DNA from: Leucobacter chromiisoli
GTDB taxonomy: Bacteria; Actinomycetota; Actinomycetes; Actinomycetales; Microbacteriaceae
NCBI RefSeq assembly: GCF_016522505.1
Contig: NZ_JAEHOH010000010.1
Location: 124,001-188,000, forward strand
Direction: 5' to 3'
Length of the DNA stretch: 64,000 nt
Notes under the pieces: generated by a model
Databases searched by the model: none
What the model saw: only the letters and a program-made list of their open reading frames with translations
Told to the model about the DNA's origin: nothing
Made by a program: the position numbers and the translations under genes
In this document: positions 34,376-43,908 of the stretch, piece by piece
How the letters are laid out: every line of letters begins with the position of its first letter
Position numbering within the stretch: position 1 is the stretch's first letter

Positions 34376-35845
34376 ATGGAGTTCATCGGCGCACGCCCCG
34401 CGGTAGACCTGACCTATTCCGACGTGTTCCTGGTGCCCAGGCACTCGACGGTCGGCAGCCGCCTCGGCGTCGATCTGGCGCCGCACGACGGCACGCCCGC
34501 GACGCTCCCGCTCGTGGCCGCCAACATGAACTCGGTCACCGGCCCGCGTCTCGCCGCCGTGCTGGCCCGGCGCGGGGGTCTGGGCGTGCTGCCGCAGGAT
34601 CTGCCGCTGCCCGACCTCGAGGCCGCGATCCGCTGGGTGAAGGCTCAGCCCGTCGAGTGGGACACCCCGATCGTGCTGCCGCCCTCGGCGACCGCGGCCG
34701 ACGCGCTCCGCCTGGTGCCGGTCGCCGAGGGGCACGGCGTGGTCGTCGCCGACGACGCGGGTCTGCCGCTGCCGCTCTCCGCGGTGCACGGCGTCCTCGC
34801 CGCGACCCGGCTCTCCTCGGTGCCCGACGATGCGAGGCTCGGAGACCTCATCCACGGCGAGGCCCCGACGATCGACGCCGAGGGGCTTCGCACGCCGCGG
34901 CAGACCTTCGACGCGGTCGAGGCGGCCCTGACCCGGACCGGCGCGGAGACGGTCTGCGTCGTCGCCGACGGCGCCCTCGTGGGCACCCTCACCCGCCGCA
35001 GCGCGCTGCGCAGTTCGCTCTACCGCCCCGCGGTCGACCGCGACGGACGTCTCGCCGTGGTCGCGGCGGTCGGGATCAACGGCGACGTCGCGGGCAAGGC
35101 CAGGGCACTCGCCGCGGCGGGCGCCGACGCGCTCGTGGTCGACACCGCACACGGGCACCAGGAGGGCATGCTGCGCGCCCTCCGCGCGGTCACCGGGCTC
35201 GGGCTCGGCATCCCGATCGTCGCGGGCAACATCGTCACCGCCGACGGCGTGCACGACCTCGTGAACTCCGGAGCGAGCATCCTGAAGGTCGGCGTGGGTC
35301 CGGGCGCGATGTGCACGACCCGCATGATGACCGCCGTGGGACGGCCGCAGTTCTCCGCGGTCCTCGAGACCGCCCAGGCCGCGCGGGAGATCGGCGCCCA
35401 CGTCTGGGCCGACGGGGGAGTGCGGTATCCCCGCGATGTCGCGCTGGCGCTCGCGGCCGGCGCCTCGTCGGTGATGATCGGATCCTGGTTCGCGGGAACC
35501 GCGGAGTCGCCGGGCGAGCTGCTGAGCGACGGCTCGGGGCGGCAGTACAAGGAGTCGTGGGGCATGGCCTCGACGAAGGCGGTGCAGGCCCGATTCGGGG
35601 GCCTCGACGCGTACGAACGGGCCCGCAAAGAGCTGTTCGCGGAGGGGATCTCCTCCTCGAAGATCTACGTCGATCCGCTGCGTCCGGGAGTCGAGGACCT
35701 GCTCGACATGATCACCTCGGGAGTGCGCTCCTCCTTCACGTACGCGGGCGCGCCCACCCTCTCCGACTTCCACGTCCGCGCGCACGTGGGGCTGCAGTCG
35801 GCCGCGGGCTACGAGGAGGGCAAGGCGCTCCCGGTGAGCTGGTGA
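34376..35845 (+). CDS. guaB1: GuaB1 family IMP dehydrogenase-related protein (GMP reductase type)
   Basis: A 489-aa TIM-barrel protein with an embedded CBS pair (about residues 95-215). DLTYSDVFLVPRHSTVGSR, the LVAANMNSVTG segment, VVDTAHGHQEGM, the catalytic loop KVGVGPGAMCTTRMM with its Cys, and WADGGVRYPRDVALALAAGA identify the actinobacterial GuaB1 branch. Characterised GuaB1 proteins reduce GMP to IMP in purine salvage rather than acting as IMP dehydrogenase. GGAGG lies only one base before the ATG, so a leaderless mRNA is plausible. Confidence 0.9.
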   Translation: MEFIGARPAVDLTYSDVFLVPRHSTVGSRLGVDLAPHDGTPATLPLVAANMNSVTGPRLAAVLARRGGLGVLPQDLPLPDLEAAIRWVKAQPVEWDTPIVLPPSATAADALRLVPVAEGHGVVVADDAGLPLPLSAVHGVLAATRLSSVPDDARLGDLIHGEAPTIDAEGLRTPRQTFDAVEAALTRTGAETVCVVADGALVGTLTRRSALRSSLYRPAVDRDGRLAVVAAVGINGDVAGKARALAAAGADALVVDTAHGHQEGMLRALRAVTGLGLGIPIVAGNIVTADGVHDLVNSGASILKVGVGPGAMCTTRMMTAVGRPQFSAVLETAQAAREIGAHVWADGGVRYPRDVALALAAGASSVMIGSWFAGTAESPGELLSDGSGRQYKESWGMASTKAVQARFGGLDAYERARKELFAEGISSSKIYVDPLRPGVEDLLDMITSGVRSSFTYAGAPTLSDFHVRAHVGLQSAAGYEEGKALPVSW

Positions 35846-35975
35846 TCAGTGCCGCTGCCGCGCCGGCCCACCGAGCAGACCGAGGTCATTCCGGCCCTCG
35901 GTCGCCGGCCGCGCCGGGAAGGGTGAAAGAATGGAGGGGTTGGCTCGAACGCCCGACCCCGGAAGAGGAGCACAG

Positions 35976-37418
35976 GTGAAGTACATTTCGACGCGCGGCG
36001 GCATGGAGCCGGCCCCCTACAGCGCGGTCCTGCTGGAGGGCCTCGCCACCGACGGCGGCCTCGTGGTTCCCGAGACGGTGCCCGAGGTGGGGGCCGCGCA
36101 GATCGAGGCCTGGCGCGAGCTCGACTACGCGTCGCTCGCGACCGAGATCCTGAGCCTCTACGCCACCGACATCCCGCGCGAGGATCTCGAGCGCATGTGC
36201 CGCGCGGCCTACAGCCCCGAGAACTTCCTCGCCGAGGAGGTCGTGCCGCTGACGCCGATCGGCGAGGCGAACGGCGCTCCGCTGAGCGTGGTGGGCCTCT
36301 CCGAGGGGCCGACCCTCGCGTTCAAGGACATGGCGATGCAGTTCCTCGGGCAGGCGCTCGAGCACGTGCTCGCGAAGACCGACCGCACGCTGAACATCGT
36401 CGGTGCCACCTCGGGCGACACGGGCTCCGCGGCGGAGTACGCGCTTCGCGGCAAGGACGGCATCGCGGTGTTCATGCTCTCGCCGCAGGGCCGCATGAGC
36501 GCGTTCCAGCGGGCGCAGATGTACTCGCTCACCGATGAGAACATCCACAACATCGCGGTCGAGGGCGTCTTCGACGACTGCCAGAACCTCATGAAGGCGC
36601 TCTTCGAGGATCTCGAGTTCAAGCGGGCGAACCATCTCGGTGCGGTGAACTCCGTCAATCTCGGGCGTGTCAGCGCGCAGATCGTCTACTACTTCTGGGC
36701 GTGGCTGCGGGCCACCGATGCGCTGTCCGAGCAGGATCGCGCTACCGCGAAGGTCTCGTTCACCGTGCCCTCGGGCAACTTCGGCAACATCCTCTCGGGG
36801 CACTTCGCGAGGGCGATGGGCCTGCCGATCCACCGCCTCGTGCTCGCCACCAACGAGAACAACGTGCTCGACGAGTTCTTCCGCACGGGCGTGTACAAGC
36901 CCCGCGGCGCCGCCGAGACCTATGCGACCTCGAGCCCGTCGATGGACATCTCGAAGGCGTCGAACCTCGAGCGCTTCGTCTTCGACCTGCTCGGCCGCGA
37001 TCCCGAACGCCTGGCGGCGACGTGGGGCGAGCTCGCCGCCGAGGGGCAGATCGATCTCTCGGCCGAGCTGCCGCGCTTCGAGCGCGAGTTCGGCATCGTC
37101 AGCGGCACGAGCAGCCACGCCGACCGGGTCGCCACGATCCGCTCCGTGCACGAGACGAGCGGGGCGGTGATCGACCCGCACACCGCCGATGGCGTGAAGG
37201 CGGCTCGTGAGTACGCGGAGGCGGGGGTGCCCATGCTCGTGCTCGAGACGGCGAAGCCCGCGAAGTTCCCCGAGATCGTCGTGGAGGCGATCGGGGAGAC
37301 GGAGCCGCTGCCCGAGCATCTCGCCGAGCTGCTGGATCTGCCGCAGCGCGTGGTGGAGATGCCCGACGACGCGGCGGCGCTGCGGGAGTACGTCGCCGCC
37401 CGCGCGCTCAAGCCGTAG
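35976..37418 (+). CDS. thrC: threonine synthase
   Basis: A 480-aa PLP enzyme of the long, fold-type II threonine synthase class. The N-terminal MKYISTRGG, the PLP-lysine motif LAFKDMAMQFLGQ, the phosphate-binding NIVGATSGDTGSAAEYA and VPSGNFGNILSG are diagnostic. It converts O-phosphohomoserine to threonine and phosphate. GTG at 35976 is chosen: AGAGGAG lies 7 nt upstream, and the conserved protein begins exactly there. No other threonine genes are adjacent. Confidence 0.95.
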   Translation: MKYISTRGGMEPAPYSAVLLEGLATDGGLVVPETVPEVGAAQIEAWRELDYASLATEILSLYATDIPREDLERMCRAAYSPENFLAEEVVPLTPIGEANGAPLSVVGLSEGPTLAFKDMAMQFLGQALEHVLAKTDRTLNIVGATSGDTGSAAEYALRGKDGIAVFMLSPQGRMSAFQRAQMYSLTDENIHNIAVEGVFDDCQNLMKALFEDLEFKRANHLGAVNSVNLGRVSAQIVYYFWAWLRATDALSEQDRATAKVSFTVPSGNFGNILSGHFARAMGLPIHRLVLATNENNVLDEFFRTGVYKPRGAAETYATSSPSMDISKASNLERFVFDLLGRDPERLAATWGELAAEGQIDLSAELPRFEREFGIVSGTSSHADRVATIRSVHETSGAVIDPHTADGVKAAREYAEAGVPMLVLETAKPAKFPEIVVEAIGETEPLPEHLAELLDLPQRVVEMPDDAAALREYVAARALKP

Positions 37419-37528
37419 CTCCGGTCCCTGCGGACGGCGGGAACGCCCGAAATCGGACGACGCCCTCCGAAACCGCGTAGTCTAACGACGGTACGGCTGT
37501 GAACGAATCGGAGCTCGGGGAGGGCAGG

Positions 37529-38752
37529 ATGGTGTTCGGAAAGCGGTCGCGCACCCGCGACACGGCACGGGCAGGGGCGACGAGGACGGCCGAGGCCGCG
37601 CGCGGGGCGACGTCCCGCTTCATCGACGCCGCTGACGGCGCCGCTCCCGCCCCGGGGGTGCGGGGCGCCTGGGCCGAGGGCTTCGGCCTGCTCGCCACCC
37701 GCTCGCTGCAGATCATCATCGTGCTGATCCTGACGGCCGGGATCATCTGGGGCCTGCGCGCCCTGACCACGGTCGTGATCCCGATCCTGCTCGCCCTGAT
37801 CTTCGCGAGCACGTTCGCTCCCGTGATGGCCTGGCTGCGCAGGCGTCGGGTGCCCGACGCGCTCGCGACGGTCATCGTGCTGCTCGGCATCCTGCTCCTG
37901 CTGTCCGGGGTCGGCTGGCTCATCGTGTGGGCCGTGAGGGATCAGTGGGACGAGCTCTCCTCGCAGGCGCAGGACGGTTTCTTCCAGGTGGTCGACTGGG
38001 TGCAGACGCTGCCGTTCGCGCCCGACGCCGCCCAGATCGCCGAGTGGCAGGACCGGGCCGTCGAGTGGACCACCGAGTTCCTGACGAGCGCTCAGTTCGG
38101 CTCCGGAGCCCTCGCCGGGGTCGGGATCGTCGCGAACTTCGTCACCGGGCTCGTACTCATGATCGTGGTGCTGTTCTTCTTCCTCAAGGACGGGCCGAGG
38201 ATCTGGCACTTCCTCCTCCGCCCCTTCCGCGGCCACCACCTCGCCCGTGCCGAACGCGCCGGCAAGAAGACGGTCGAGACGCTCGGCTCGTACGTGCGCG
38301 GCACGGCGTCGGTCGCAGCGGTCGACGCCATCGGCATCGGCATCGGGCTCGCGATCCTGCAGGTGCCCCTCGCGCTGCCGCTCTCCGTGCTCGTGTTCAT
38401 GCTGTCCTTCATCCCCCTCGTGGGCGCGACCGTCGCCGGGATCCTCGCGGCCCTGGTCGCCCTCGTGACGCACGGCCTGTGGAGCGCGGTGATCGTGGTG
38501 GGCATCGTCGTCCTCGTGAACCAGCTCGAGGGGAACCTGCTGCAGCCCGTCCTCATGGGGCGCGCGCTGAAGCTGCACGCGCTCGTGATCCTGCTCTCCC
38601 TGACCATCGGCACCGTGCTCGCGGGCATTCTGGGAGCCGTGCTGGCCGTGCCGATCGCCGCGGTCGCCTGGGGCATCGTGAAGGTCTGGGACGGCCCCGA
38701 CACCGCGGCGAGGTGGGCGAGACCGCATCCGTGGGAGCTCGAGGAGGCGTAG
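37529..38752 (+). CDS. AI-2E family transporter (PerM/UPF0118 permease)
   Basis: A 407-aa polytopic membrane protein. Paired helices near residues 60-130, a large loop with amphipathic segments, and the C-terminal block MLSFIPLVGATVAGILAAL followed by NQLEGNLLQPVLMGRALKLHALVILLSL are the AI-2E/PerM family signature. Substrates differ between members (signals, ions). ATG at 37529 is preferred for its GGGAGGG site; GTG at 37499 close to a TAGTCT -10-like element could be a leaderless start. Basic N-terminal tail of about 45 residues. Confidence 0.85.
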   Translation: MVFGKRSRTRDTARAGATRTAEAARGATSRFIDAADGAAPAPGVRGAWAEGFGLLATRSLQIIIVLILTAGIIWGLRALTTVVIPILLALIFASTFAPVMAWLRRRRVPDALATVIVLLGILLLLSGVGWLIVWAVRDQWDELSSQAQDGFFQVVDWVQTLPFAPDAAQIAEWQDRAVEWTTEFLTSAQFGSGALAGVGIVANFVTGLVLMIVVLFFFLKDGPRIWHFLLRPFRGHHLARAERAGKKTVETLGSYVRGTASVAAVDAIGIGIGLAILQVPLALPLSVLVFMLSFIPLVGATVAGILAALVALVTHGLWSAVIVVGIVVLVNQLEGNLLQPVLMGRALKLHALVILLSLTIGTVLAGILGAVLAVPIAAVAWGIVKVWDGPDTAARWARPHPWELEEA

Positions 38753-38770
38753 GCCCTCCCGCCTCGCCCT

Positions 38771-38814
38771 TGCCGCGCTCCGGCGTCCGCCTTGCGGCGC
38801 TCCGGCGTCCGCCT
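38771..38814. repeat. 22-bp tandem direct repeat, two copies
   Basis: GCGCTCCGGCGTCCGCCT occurs at 38775-38792 and 38797-38814, each preceded by TTGC/TGCC, with a period of 22 bp. It lies between the AI-2E transporter gene and the small membrane protein gene. No function is evident. Confidence 0.6.
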
Positions 38815-38896
38815 CGGCGTCGCGGTGCCGTCGCGGCGACTCCGCCCCTCGACTAGGCTGGGCCCGCGGAACGACGGAACACCAGGGAGGTGCGCG

Positions 38897-39205
38897 ATGC
38901 GGACTCGGGTCTGGCTGATCGTGCAGTTCCTCGCATTCGGGCTCCTGATCGAACCGCTGCTCCCGACGGGTCCGGCGCAGTTCCTCCAGGTGCTCCTGTT
39001 CGCGCTGATCGGCGCGCTCGTGCTCGCGTCGGCGACCCCATTGCTCGTCAGGCTCCTCTCCCACCTGCTCGGGATCGCCCCCGGCGCTCCTCCACGGTTC
39101 GTGCGCGCGGCGCCGATCCCGCTCTTCCTCCGTCCCTGCGCCGCCGGCTCGCGCGGTACGGTGCGCGTTCGCGCCCCCTCCGCGTCCGCCCGGCCCCTCG
39201 GGTAG
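38897..39205 (+). CDS. small membrane protein, DUF6412-like
   Basis: A 102-aa protein with two hydrophobic segments (about 6-24 and 30-55: VWLIVQFLAFGLLIEPLL, then FLQVLLFALIGALVLASATPLLV) and an Arg/Pro/Ala-rich tail. GGAGG lies 7 nt before the ATG. Size and layout resemble actinobacterial DUF6412 proteins, but I am not certain of the match. No function known. It precedes an ABC pair by 117 nt. Confidence 0.55.
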   Translation: MRTRVWLIVQFLAFGLLIEPLLPTGPAQFLQVLLFALIGALVLASATPLLVRLLSHLLGIAPGAPPRFVRAAPIPLFLRPCAAGSRGTVRVRAPSASARPLG

Positions 39206-39322
39206 CGCGCACCGTCTCGTTCTCGCCGCGACGCACGGCGTCTTCGTCGATCTCGGTCTCCCTCGCGTGCCTCCCGCTCGGGCAGATGCGCCGATCGATC
39301 ACGTCGAACGAAAGAGACGACC

Positions 39323-40003
39323 ATGCCCACCGCACCAGACCCGACGCCGAACACGCGCCCTCCGATCCTCACCGCCAGCGATGCCGCCGTCACCGTCGAC
39401 GGAGCGGTGCTGCTGCCGGCGACCAGCGCGGAGGCCTCGCCCGGAGAGTGCCTCGCCGTGCTCGGCCCGAACGGAGCGGGCAAGACGACGCTGCTGCGCG
39501 TGCTGGCGGGGAGGCTCCGCCCGACCGCCGGAACCGTGAGGCTCCGGGGCGGGCCGCTCGACGAGCGCAGCGCCGCGACCCGCCGTGAGATCGCCGCGCT
39601 CATCGACCCTCCGGCGCTCTACCCCGATCTCACCGTGCGCGACCAGCTCGTCCTCATCGACGCGGCCTGGGCGGGCTCTCCCGACGGAGCAGAAAGCGGG
39701 ATCATGGCGGGGCTGGGCACGGCCGCCCTCGCACGCTTCGACCTCGAAGCCCTGGGCGACCGGTTCCCCCACGAGCTCTCGAGCGGGCAGCGGCAGCTGG
39801 TCTCCCTCGCCGTGACCTTCGCGAGGCCGATGAGCGCGCTCCTGCTCGATGAGCCCGAGCAGCGGCTCGATCCCGGGCGCCGGGGACTCGTGGCCGAGGC
39901 GATCGCGGAGGCACGGAGCCGCGGCGTTGCCGTCGTGTTCTCATCTCACGACGCGGGCCTCGTCGAGCGCCTCGCCGACCGCCGTCTCCGGGTCGGCGCA
40001 TGA
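39323..40003 (+). CDS. ABC transporter ATP-binding protein
   Basis: A 226-aa ATPase with Walker A GPNGAGKTT, a signature variant LSSGQRQ and Walker B SALLLDEPEQRLDPG. The H-loop is SSHDAGLVE. The compact size and CcmA-like sequence suit a two-component exporter. It overlaps the membrane protein gene by ATGA, so the two form one transporter. Substrate unknown. Confidence 0.87.
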   Translation: MPTAPDPTPNTRPPILTASDAAVTVDGAVLLPATSAEASPGECLAVLGPNGAGKTTLLRVLAGRLRPTAGTVRLRGGPLDERSAATRREIAALIDPPALYPDLTVRDQLVLIDAAWAGSPDGAESGIMAGLGTAALARFDLEALGDRFPHELSSGQRQLVSLAVTFARPMSALLLDEPEQRLDPGRRGLVAEAIAEARSRGVAVVFSSHDAGLVERLADRRLRVGA

Positions 40004-41754
40004 GCGCCCCGGAGAGGCGGGGCGCCCCGGGGAGGGGCGTTTCGGCCGGCCATGCGTCGGTCGGCCGCCTGCTGCGCGCGGGCCGGCCTGCGCGCGGGCT
40101 CGACATGCCGTATCGCGTCTACCTGGGCGCGATGCTCGCGCTCACCGCGATCGCACCTCTTCTGCGGGTCGGTGTCCTGCGGATCGCCGAGGCGATGCCC
40201 GTCCTCGAGGCCGTTCCCGTGCCGATCGTCGCGGCGATCCTGACCCTCGTCTCGGCGCTCGTCGTGCTCGCGGGGGCGCGGATCGGCCCGGCGCGAGCAG
40301 ATCTGCCGCGCATCGACCTGCTGCTCACGGCGCCGCTCTCGCGGCCGCGTCTGCTCGCGGGCTCGCTCGTGCGCGGCATCGCGCTCGGGGCGGCCGTCCC
40401 GGCGCTGGGCGCCGCCCTGGTGGGGGCGGCGCGGCTGCTGCGCGGCGAACTCGACCCGTGGCTCGGCGCCGCCCTCGTCCTGGGCGCCGTCGGTCTCGGG
40501 GTGCTGACGGCGGTCGGCGCGCTCGTCGGCCAGCTCGGGCGACGCGTGCGCGCCGCCTCCGCCGCTGCGCTCCTCGCGCTGACGGTCGTGCAGCTCGGGA
40601 TCGGCGTCGCCTCGCTCGCCGGTGCCGGAGGTGCTGCCGGTGCCGGGGGTGCTGCCGGTGTCGGGAGCGTGATCGCCTGCGGCCGGGCATCGGCGATGGA
40701 CCCCTGGTCCGGCTTCGCCGCGGTGCTGCTCTCGGCCGCTCTCGATCCGGAAGCCTGCCCGGGAGGCGATCCCGCGGCCGTGCTCTGGCCCGCGATGCCC
40801 GCGCTCGTCTGCGGCGGCCTCGCGGCGCTGAGCGCGCCGTGGCTGACAGGACGCCTGCGCTGGGAGACGCTGCGGGAGCAGGCCGCGCTGTGGAGCTCCG
40901 TCAGCGCGCTCGCGATCACCGGCGATTCGCGGGTCGCGGCGGCGCGGCTGGGGGCGCCGGTGCGCATCGGCAGGCGGTGGCGGTGGTCGCGGCGGTGGTC
41001 GCGTCGGCGGTCGGTGCGGAAGTCACGGGGCGGACTGTGGCGGGTCATCGCGGCCCGCGACCTGCTCGGCATCGCGCGAACGCCCGCCCGAACGCTCGCC
41101 GCAGCAGCGGCGCTGCTCGGCTCCGGACTCGGCGCGGGAGCACTGGCAGCCGGCCCCGGGCGCGCTGGTGGATTTCTCGCCGTCGATCCGCAGCTCGCAT
41201 GTCTGCTCGGCGCCGCCGCGGCGATGGCGTGCTGCTCGGCGATCGTGCCGCTGTGCCGCGGACTTCGCGTCGCCGCGGAGGGGGTGGGCAGCCCTCCGCT
41301 GCTGCCGCTGTCTCCCGGCGCGCTGCTGCTGCGCCATCTGCTGGTGCCCGGTGCGCTCGGCGCGGCGCTGCTGACGGGGGGAGCGGCGCTGGGGGTCTGG
41401 GCCTTCGGCATGGGGCATCAGCCCGGCGCCGCAGAGCTGCTCCGCCTCGGAGCGACCGTGCTCGCATTCCTGGGAGCCGCCCTGCTGCTGCGACTGCTGG
41501 CCGCGCTGAAGGGGCCGCTGCCGCAGCGGCTGCTCGCGCCCGTGCCGACTCCCATCGGGGATCTGGCGGGGGTGCACGTCTTCCTCTGGACGTTCGACGG
41601 CGCGATCCTCGCCGTCATCGTCGGCGGTGCGCTCGGCCTGCTGTGGCTGCACACGGCGGCGACGGCACCCCTCGCGGCGGTTGCCGGGTCGGCCCTGCTC
41701 GCGGCGGCCCTCGCGCTCTGGACGCGCTCGCGACTCGGCGCTTCGCGGGGGTAG
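40000..41754 (+). CDS. ABC transporter membrane subunit (large Ala/Leu-rich permease)
   Basis: A 584-aa, very hydrophobic Ala/Leu/Gly-rich protein with about 12-14 candidate spans. It starts inside the ATPase stop codon (ATGA). A Gly/Ala repeat near residue 210 is encoded by tandem GGTGCTGCCGGTGCCGGG copies (40619-40667). A Trp/Arg cluster (RRWRWSRRWSRRR) near residue 330 marks a cytoplasmic loop between halves. It may belong to the actinobacterial DUF6297 group; I am unsure. Probably the translocation pore for the adjacent ATPase. Confidence 0.75.
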   Translation: MSAPERRGAPGRGVSAGHASVGRLLRAGRPARGLDMPYRVYLGAMLALTAIAPLLRVGVLRIAEAMPVLEAVPVPIVAAILTLVSALVVLAGARIGPARADLPRIDLLLTAPLSRPRLLAGSLVRGIALGAAVPALGAALVGAARLLRGELDPWLGAALVLGAVGLGVLTAVGALVGQLGRRVRAASAAALLALTVVQLGIGVASLAGAGGAAGAGGAAGVGSVIACGRASAMDPWSGFAAVLLSAALDPEACPGGDPAAVLWPAMPALVCGGLAALSAPWLTGRLRWETLREQAALWSSVSALAITGDSRVAAARLGAPVRIGRRWRWSRRWSRRRSVRKSRGGLWRVIAARDLLGIARTPARTLAAAAALLGSGLGAGALAAGPGRAGGFLAVDPQLACLLGAAAAMACCSAIVPLCRGLRVAAEGVGSPPLLPLSPGALLLRHLLVPGALGAALLTGGAALGVWAFGMGHQPGAAELLRLGATVLAFLGAALLLRLLAALKGPLPQRLLAPVPTPIGDLAGVHVFLWTFDGAILAVIVGGALGLLWLHTAATAPLAAVAGSALLAAALALWTRSRLGASRG

Positions 41755-41760
41755 GCGGTG

Positions 41761-41805
41761 CGCTCGCCCGTCCTGCAGCGCTCAGCGCGGCAGAACGGGC
41801 GAGCG
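41761..41805 (+). terminator. long hairpin after the ABC operon
   Basis: CGCTCGCCCGT (41761-41771) and ACGGGCGAGCG (41795-41805) pair perfectly; after one mismatch CTGC/GCAG adds four more pairs. It begins 7 bp after the stop codon. There is no T-run, as is common for high-GC actinobacterial transcript ends. Confidence 0.5.
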
Positions 41806-41908
41806 GGCGGCGGCCTGGATGAGCGGGGTGAGCGCGTGGTGAGCAGGTCTCCGGGTGCGGGCAAAAACGGCGGAATCACTCGCGACGCGCCGTCGTGCAC
41901 GGTCCGAT

Positions 41909-41938
41909 TTGAAACGTCTCGAGAACCTATGCCACAAT
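41909..41938 (+). promoter_or_regulatory. probable promoter of tRNA-Glu
   Basis: TTGAAA (41909-41914), an 18-nt spacer and CACAAT (41933-41938). The local AT content is high compared with the surroundings, and the mature tRNA starts 49 nt downstream. The rest of 41806-41986 shows no gene. Confidence 0.5.
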
Positions 41939-41986
41939 ATATGAGTTGCCAGGGCAGCGGAGGAACCGCCGGCCCGGGTTGTACAC

Positions 41987-42062
41987 GGCCCCATCGTATA
42001 GCGGCCTAGTACGCCGCCCTCTCACGGCGGTAACGCGGGTTCGAATCCCGCTGGGGTCACCA
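41987..42062 (+). tRNA. tRNA-Glu (anticodon CTC)
   Basis: A full cloverleaf can be folded. The acceptor stem is GGCCCCA (41987-41993) with TGGGGTC (42052-42058), discriminator A, and an encoded CCA (42060-42062). The anticodon stem CCGCC/GGCGG encloses loop CTCTCAC with anticodon CTC at 42021-42023. The T-loop is TTCGAAT. It reads GAG codons. Confidence 0.97.
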
Positions 42063-42067
42063 ACAAG

Positions 42068-42093
42068 AAAACCCCCGCTCAGGCGGGGGTTTT
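42068..42093 (+). terminator. intrinsic terminator of tRNA-Glu
   Basis: AAAACCCCCGC (42068-42078) and GCGGGGGTTTT (42083-42093) pair over 11 bp with a TCAG loop and end in a T-run, 5 bp after the CCA end. It could also stop transcription arriving from the convergent D-lactate dehydrogenase gene. Confidence 0.92.
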
Positions 42094-42165
42094 CGCGTTC
42101 CTACCGTAGTTCGTGCGGCGCGAAACCCCACCGTTCACAGGGACGCGGCACTGATGAGCTGCATC

Positions 42166-43908
42166 TCACGCCTCAGCCTCATGTTCTCTGGGGGTCGACT
42201 CGCCCCAGTTCTTATGCGGCGAGGTGCCGCCGATCCCCGGGTTGAAGATGTTGCAGGGATCGAGTTGTGTGAAGTGAGCTTCCAGCGCCGACGGGAGCTG
42301 ATAGAGACGGCCGAAGTTGTGCTCTGCCGGGATGGCCGCGCCACGGGCTTCGAGTAGTGCCGTCATCCGTTTCTTGAGTTCCGTCGGATCGACTCCCTCC
42401 TTTGCGACATGGTCTTGATGGAGTACATGGCAGAAGAAGTGGCCGTAGTACGAACTCACAGCGAGCTGTTCGGCGATCTCAGGCGGGAGTGTCTCGAGCC
42501 AGTCTTCGTCGTCGCGCCTCAGCGCGACGTCGAAAGTGATCATGCCGGCGCTGTCCTTGCGATGCAGGTTGTAGTAGCGCGTCATCGCGCTGGCCGCTCC
42601 GAAGCGGTGGAGCATCGCGCTTGTGGCCTCGTCGTCGGTACAGACGAAGAAAGAACCGCTGCGCCCGGACTGTGCGAAGAAGGAGCTGAGGAATGCCTCG
42701 GTCTCCTGCTTCTGCGTGTCGCCGACGACCATGAGCAGATGGTGCTCGAAACGGTCGCGGTAGTCGCGCATGCGTTGCGGCAGATGTTCGGGCAGCAGAC
42801 CGAATGCTCGCTGCGCGATCGTGTCTGCGAAGGTCGGGCCGAAGAACGGCAGTTTTGCGAAGATACCGTTCGCCCAGCTCTTCACTGCGAACAGCCGCCC
42901 GACCTGCCGGCTGCCGGCGTACTTCAACCCGACGAAGGTGTCCTTGCCGTACTTCGCCGCGAGGTCGAATGCTGAACGCCCGAGGTACTCGCCCGAGATC
43001 GGCAGCTGGCTTTCCGATCGAAGGATATCTCGGCGCAGTTGTTCGAGCTCAGATGGGCGTTCCGTGCCGATGTAGAAGGTAGTGGTGTTCTTTTCTTTCG
43101 GGAAGGTGGGTGTGCGGACGGCGAACACGAAGATCTTGCCCGCACACCCCGAGGCCTCGAAGAGGAAACCAGGGTCGGCGTTGAAACGTGCCGGCGTGCC
43201 GACGATCCGGCGCACGTGATCGCTGTACGGAACGCGACTGCCCTCCTGCGGCGCGGCTGCGGCATCCACGGCGCCCCAGACGCCGCTCTGCAGGCTGTCG
43301 AGCACGTGCACAGGATCATCGCCGAGTTCGATGCCCAGGTGGTTGACCAGTTTGATCTTGCGATCGATGCCGACTTGGGCGTATATCGCATGTGCTGTGA
43401 AGGCGGGGCCCTTGCGTACCTGGCTCCCGCCGGAGTTGTTGGCGATACCGCCCACCACTGAAGCGCCGATCGAGGTGGATCCGATCACCGAATGGGGCTC
43501 TCGCCCGTGCGGGGCGAGGATCTCCTCGAGCTCATGAAGCGTGGAGCCGGCGAGACAGACGGCCTCACGGGCGTCGTTGATCAGGTAGATCTGGTTGATA
43601 CGCAGTGTCGAGATGATCACGATCTCCCGGTCGTAATCCTGGTCACCGGGACCCGATCCGCCGGTCAGCCCGGTGTTCGCCGCCTGCGGGATGACGATGA
43701 GATCGCGTTCGACGCACACCTGCAGAGCACGCCATATCTCGACGAGATTGCCCGGGCGGAGCACCGCGAGCACTCTCCCCGATCCGAATCGGTTGCCCTT
43801 GACGTACCGCTCGGTGGAGCGCCCAGTCGTGAGCACATTCGCTTTCCCCATGATGTCGACGAAAGCGCTCACCGCCGTCGCCGAGTCTTCAGGCCGCGTG
43901 CGTCTCAT
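42166..43908 (-). CDS. dld: quinone-dependent D-lactate dehydrogenase
   Basis: A 580-aa FAD protein of the Dld family. The FAD-binding part has PQAANTGLTGGSGPGDQDYDRE and SVIGSTSIGASVVGGIANNSGG. The substrate/cap domain matches the Dld C-terminal module (FEHHLLMVVGDTQ, MTRYYNLHRKDSAGMITFDVALRRDDEDWLE, YYGHFFCHVLHQDHV), and the length agrees with the E. coli enzyme. It oxidises D-lactate to pyruvate at the inner face of the membrane, passing electrons to quinone. It starts 222 nt downstream of the aconitase-X genes on the same strand. It reads as somewhat less GC-rich than its neighbours. Confidence 0.93.
   Translation of the reverse strand: MRRTRPEDSATAVSAFVDIMGKANVLTTGRSTERYVKGNRFGSGRVLAVLRPGNLVEIWRALQVCVERDLIVIPQAANTGLTGGSGPGDQDYDREIVIISTLRINQIYLINDAREAVCLAGSTLHELEEILAPHGREPHSVIGSTSIGASVVGGIANNSGGSQVRKGPAFTAHAIYAQVGIDRKIKLVNHLGIELGDDPVHVLDSLQSGVWGAVDAAAAPQEGSRVPYSDHVRRIVGTPARFNADPGFLFEASGCAGKIFVFAVRTPTFPKEKNTTTFYIGTERPSELEQLRRDILRSESQLPISGEYLGRSAFDLAAKYGKDTFVGLKYAGSRQVGRLFAVKSWANGIFAKLPFFGPTFADTIAQRAFGLLPEHLPQRMRDYRDRFEHHLLMVVGDTQKQETEAFLSSFFAQSGRSGSFFVCTDDEATSAMLHRFGAASAMTRYYNLHRKDSAGMITFDVALRRDDEDWLETLPPEIAEQLAVSSYYGHFFCHVLHQDHVAKEGVDPTELKKRMTALLEARGAAIPAEHNFGRLYQLPSALEAHFTQLDPCNIFNPGIGGTSPHKNWGESTPREHEAEA

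Noticed and set aside
40619-40667. Tandem GGTGCTGCC repeats as a regulatory or phase-variable repeat
   Set aside because: They lie inside the ABC membrane protein gene, keep the frame and encode a Gly/Ala run; copy number is too low for a clear phase-variation claim.
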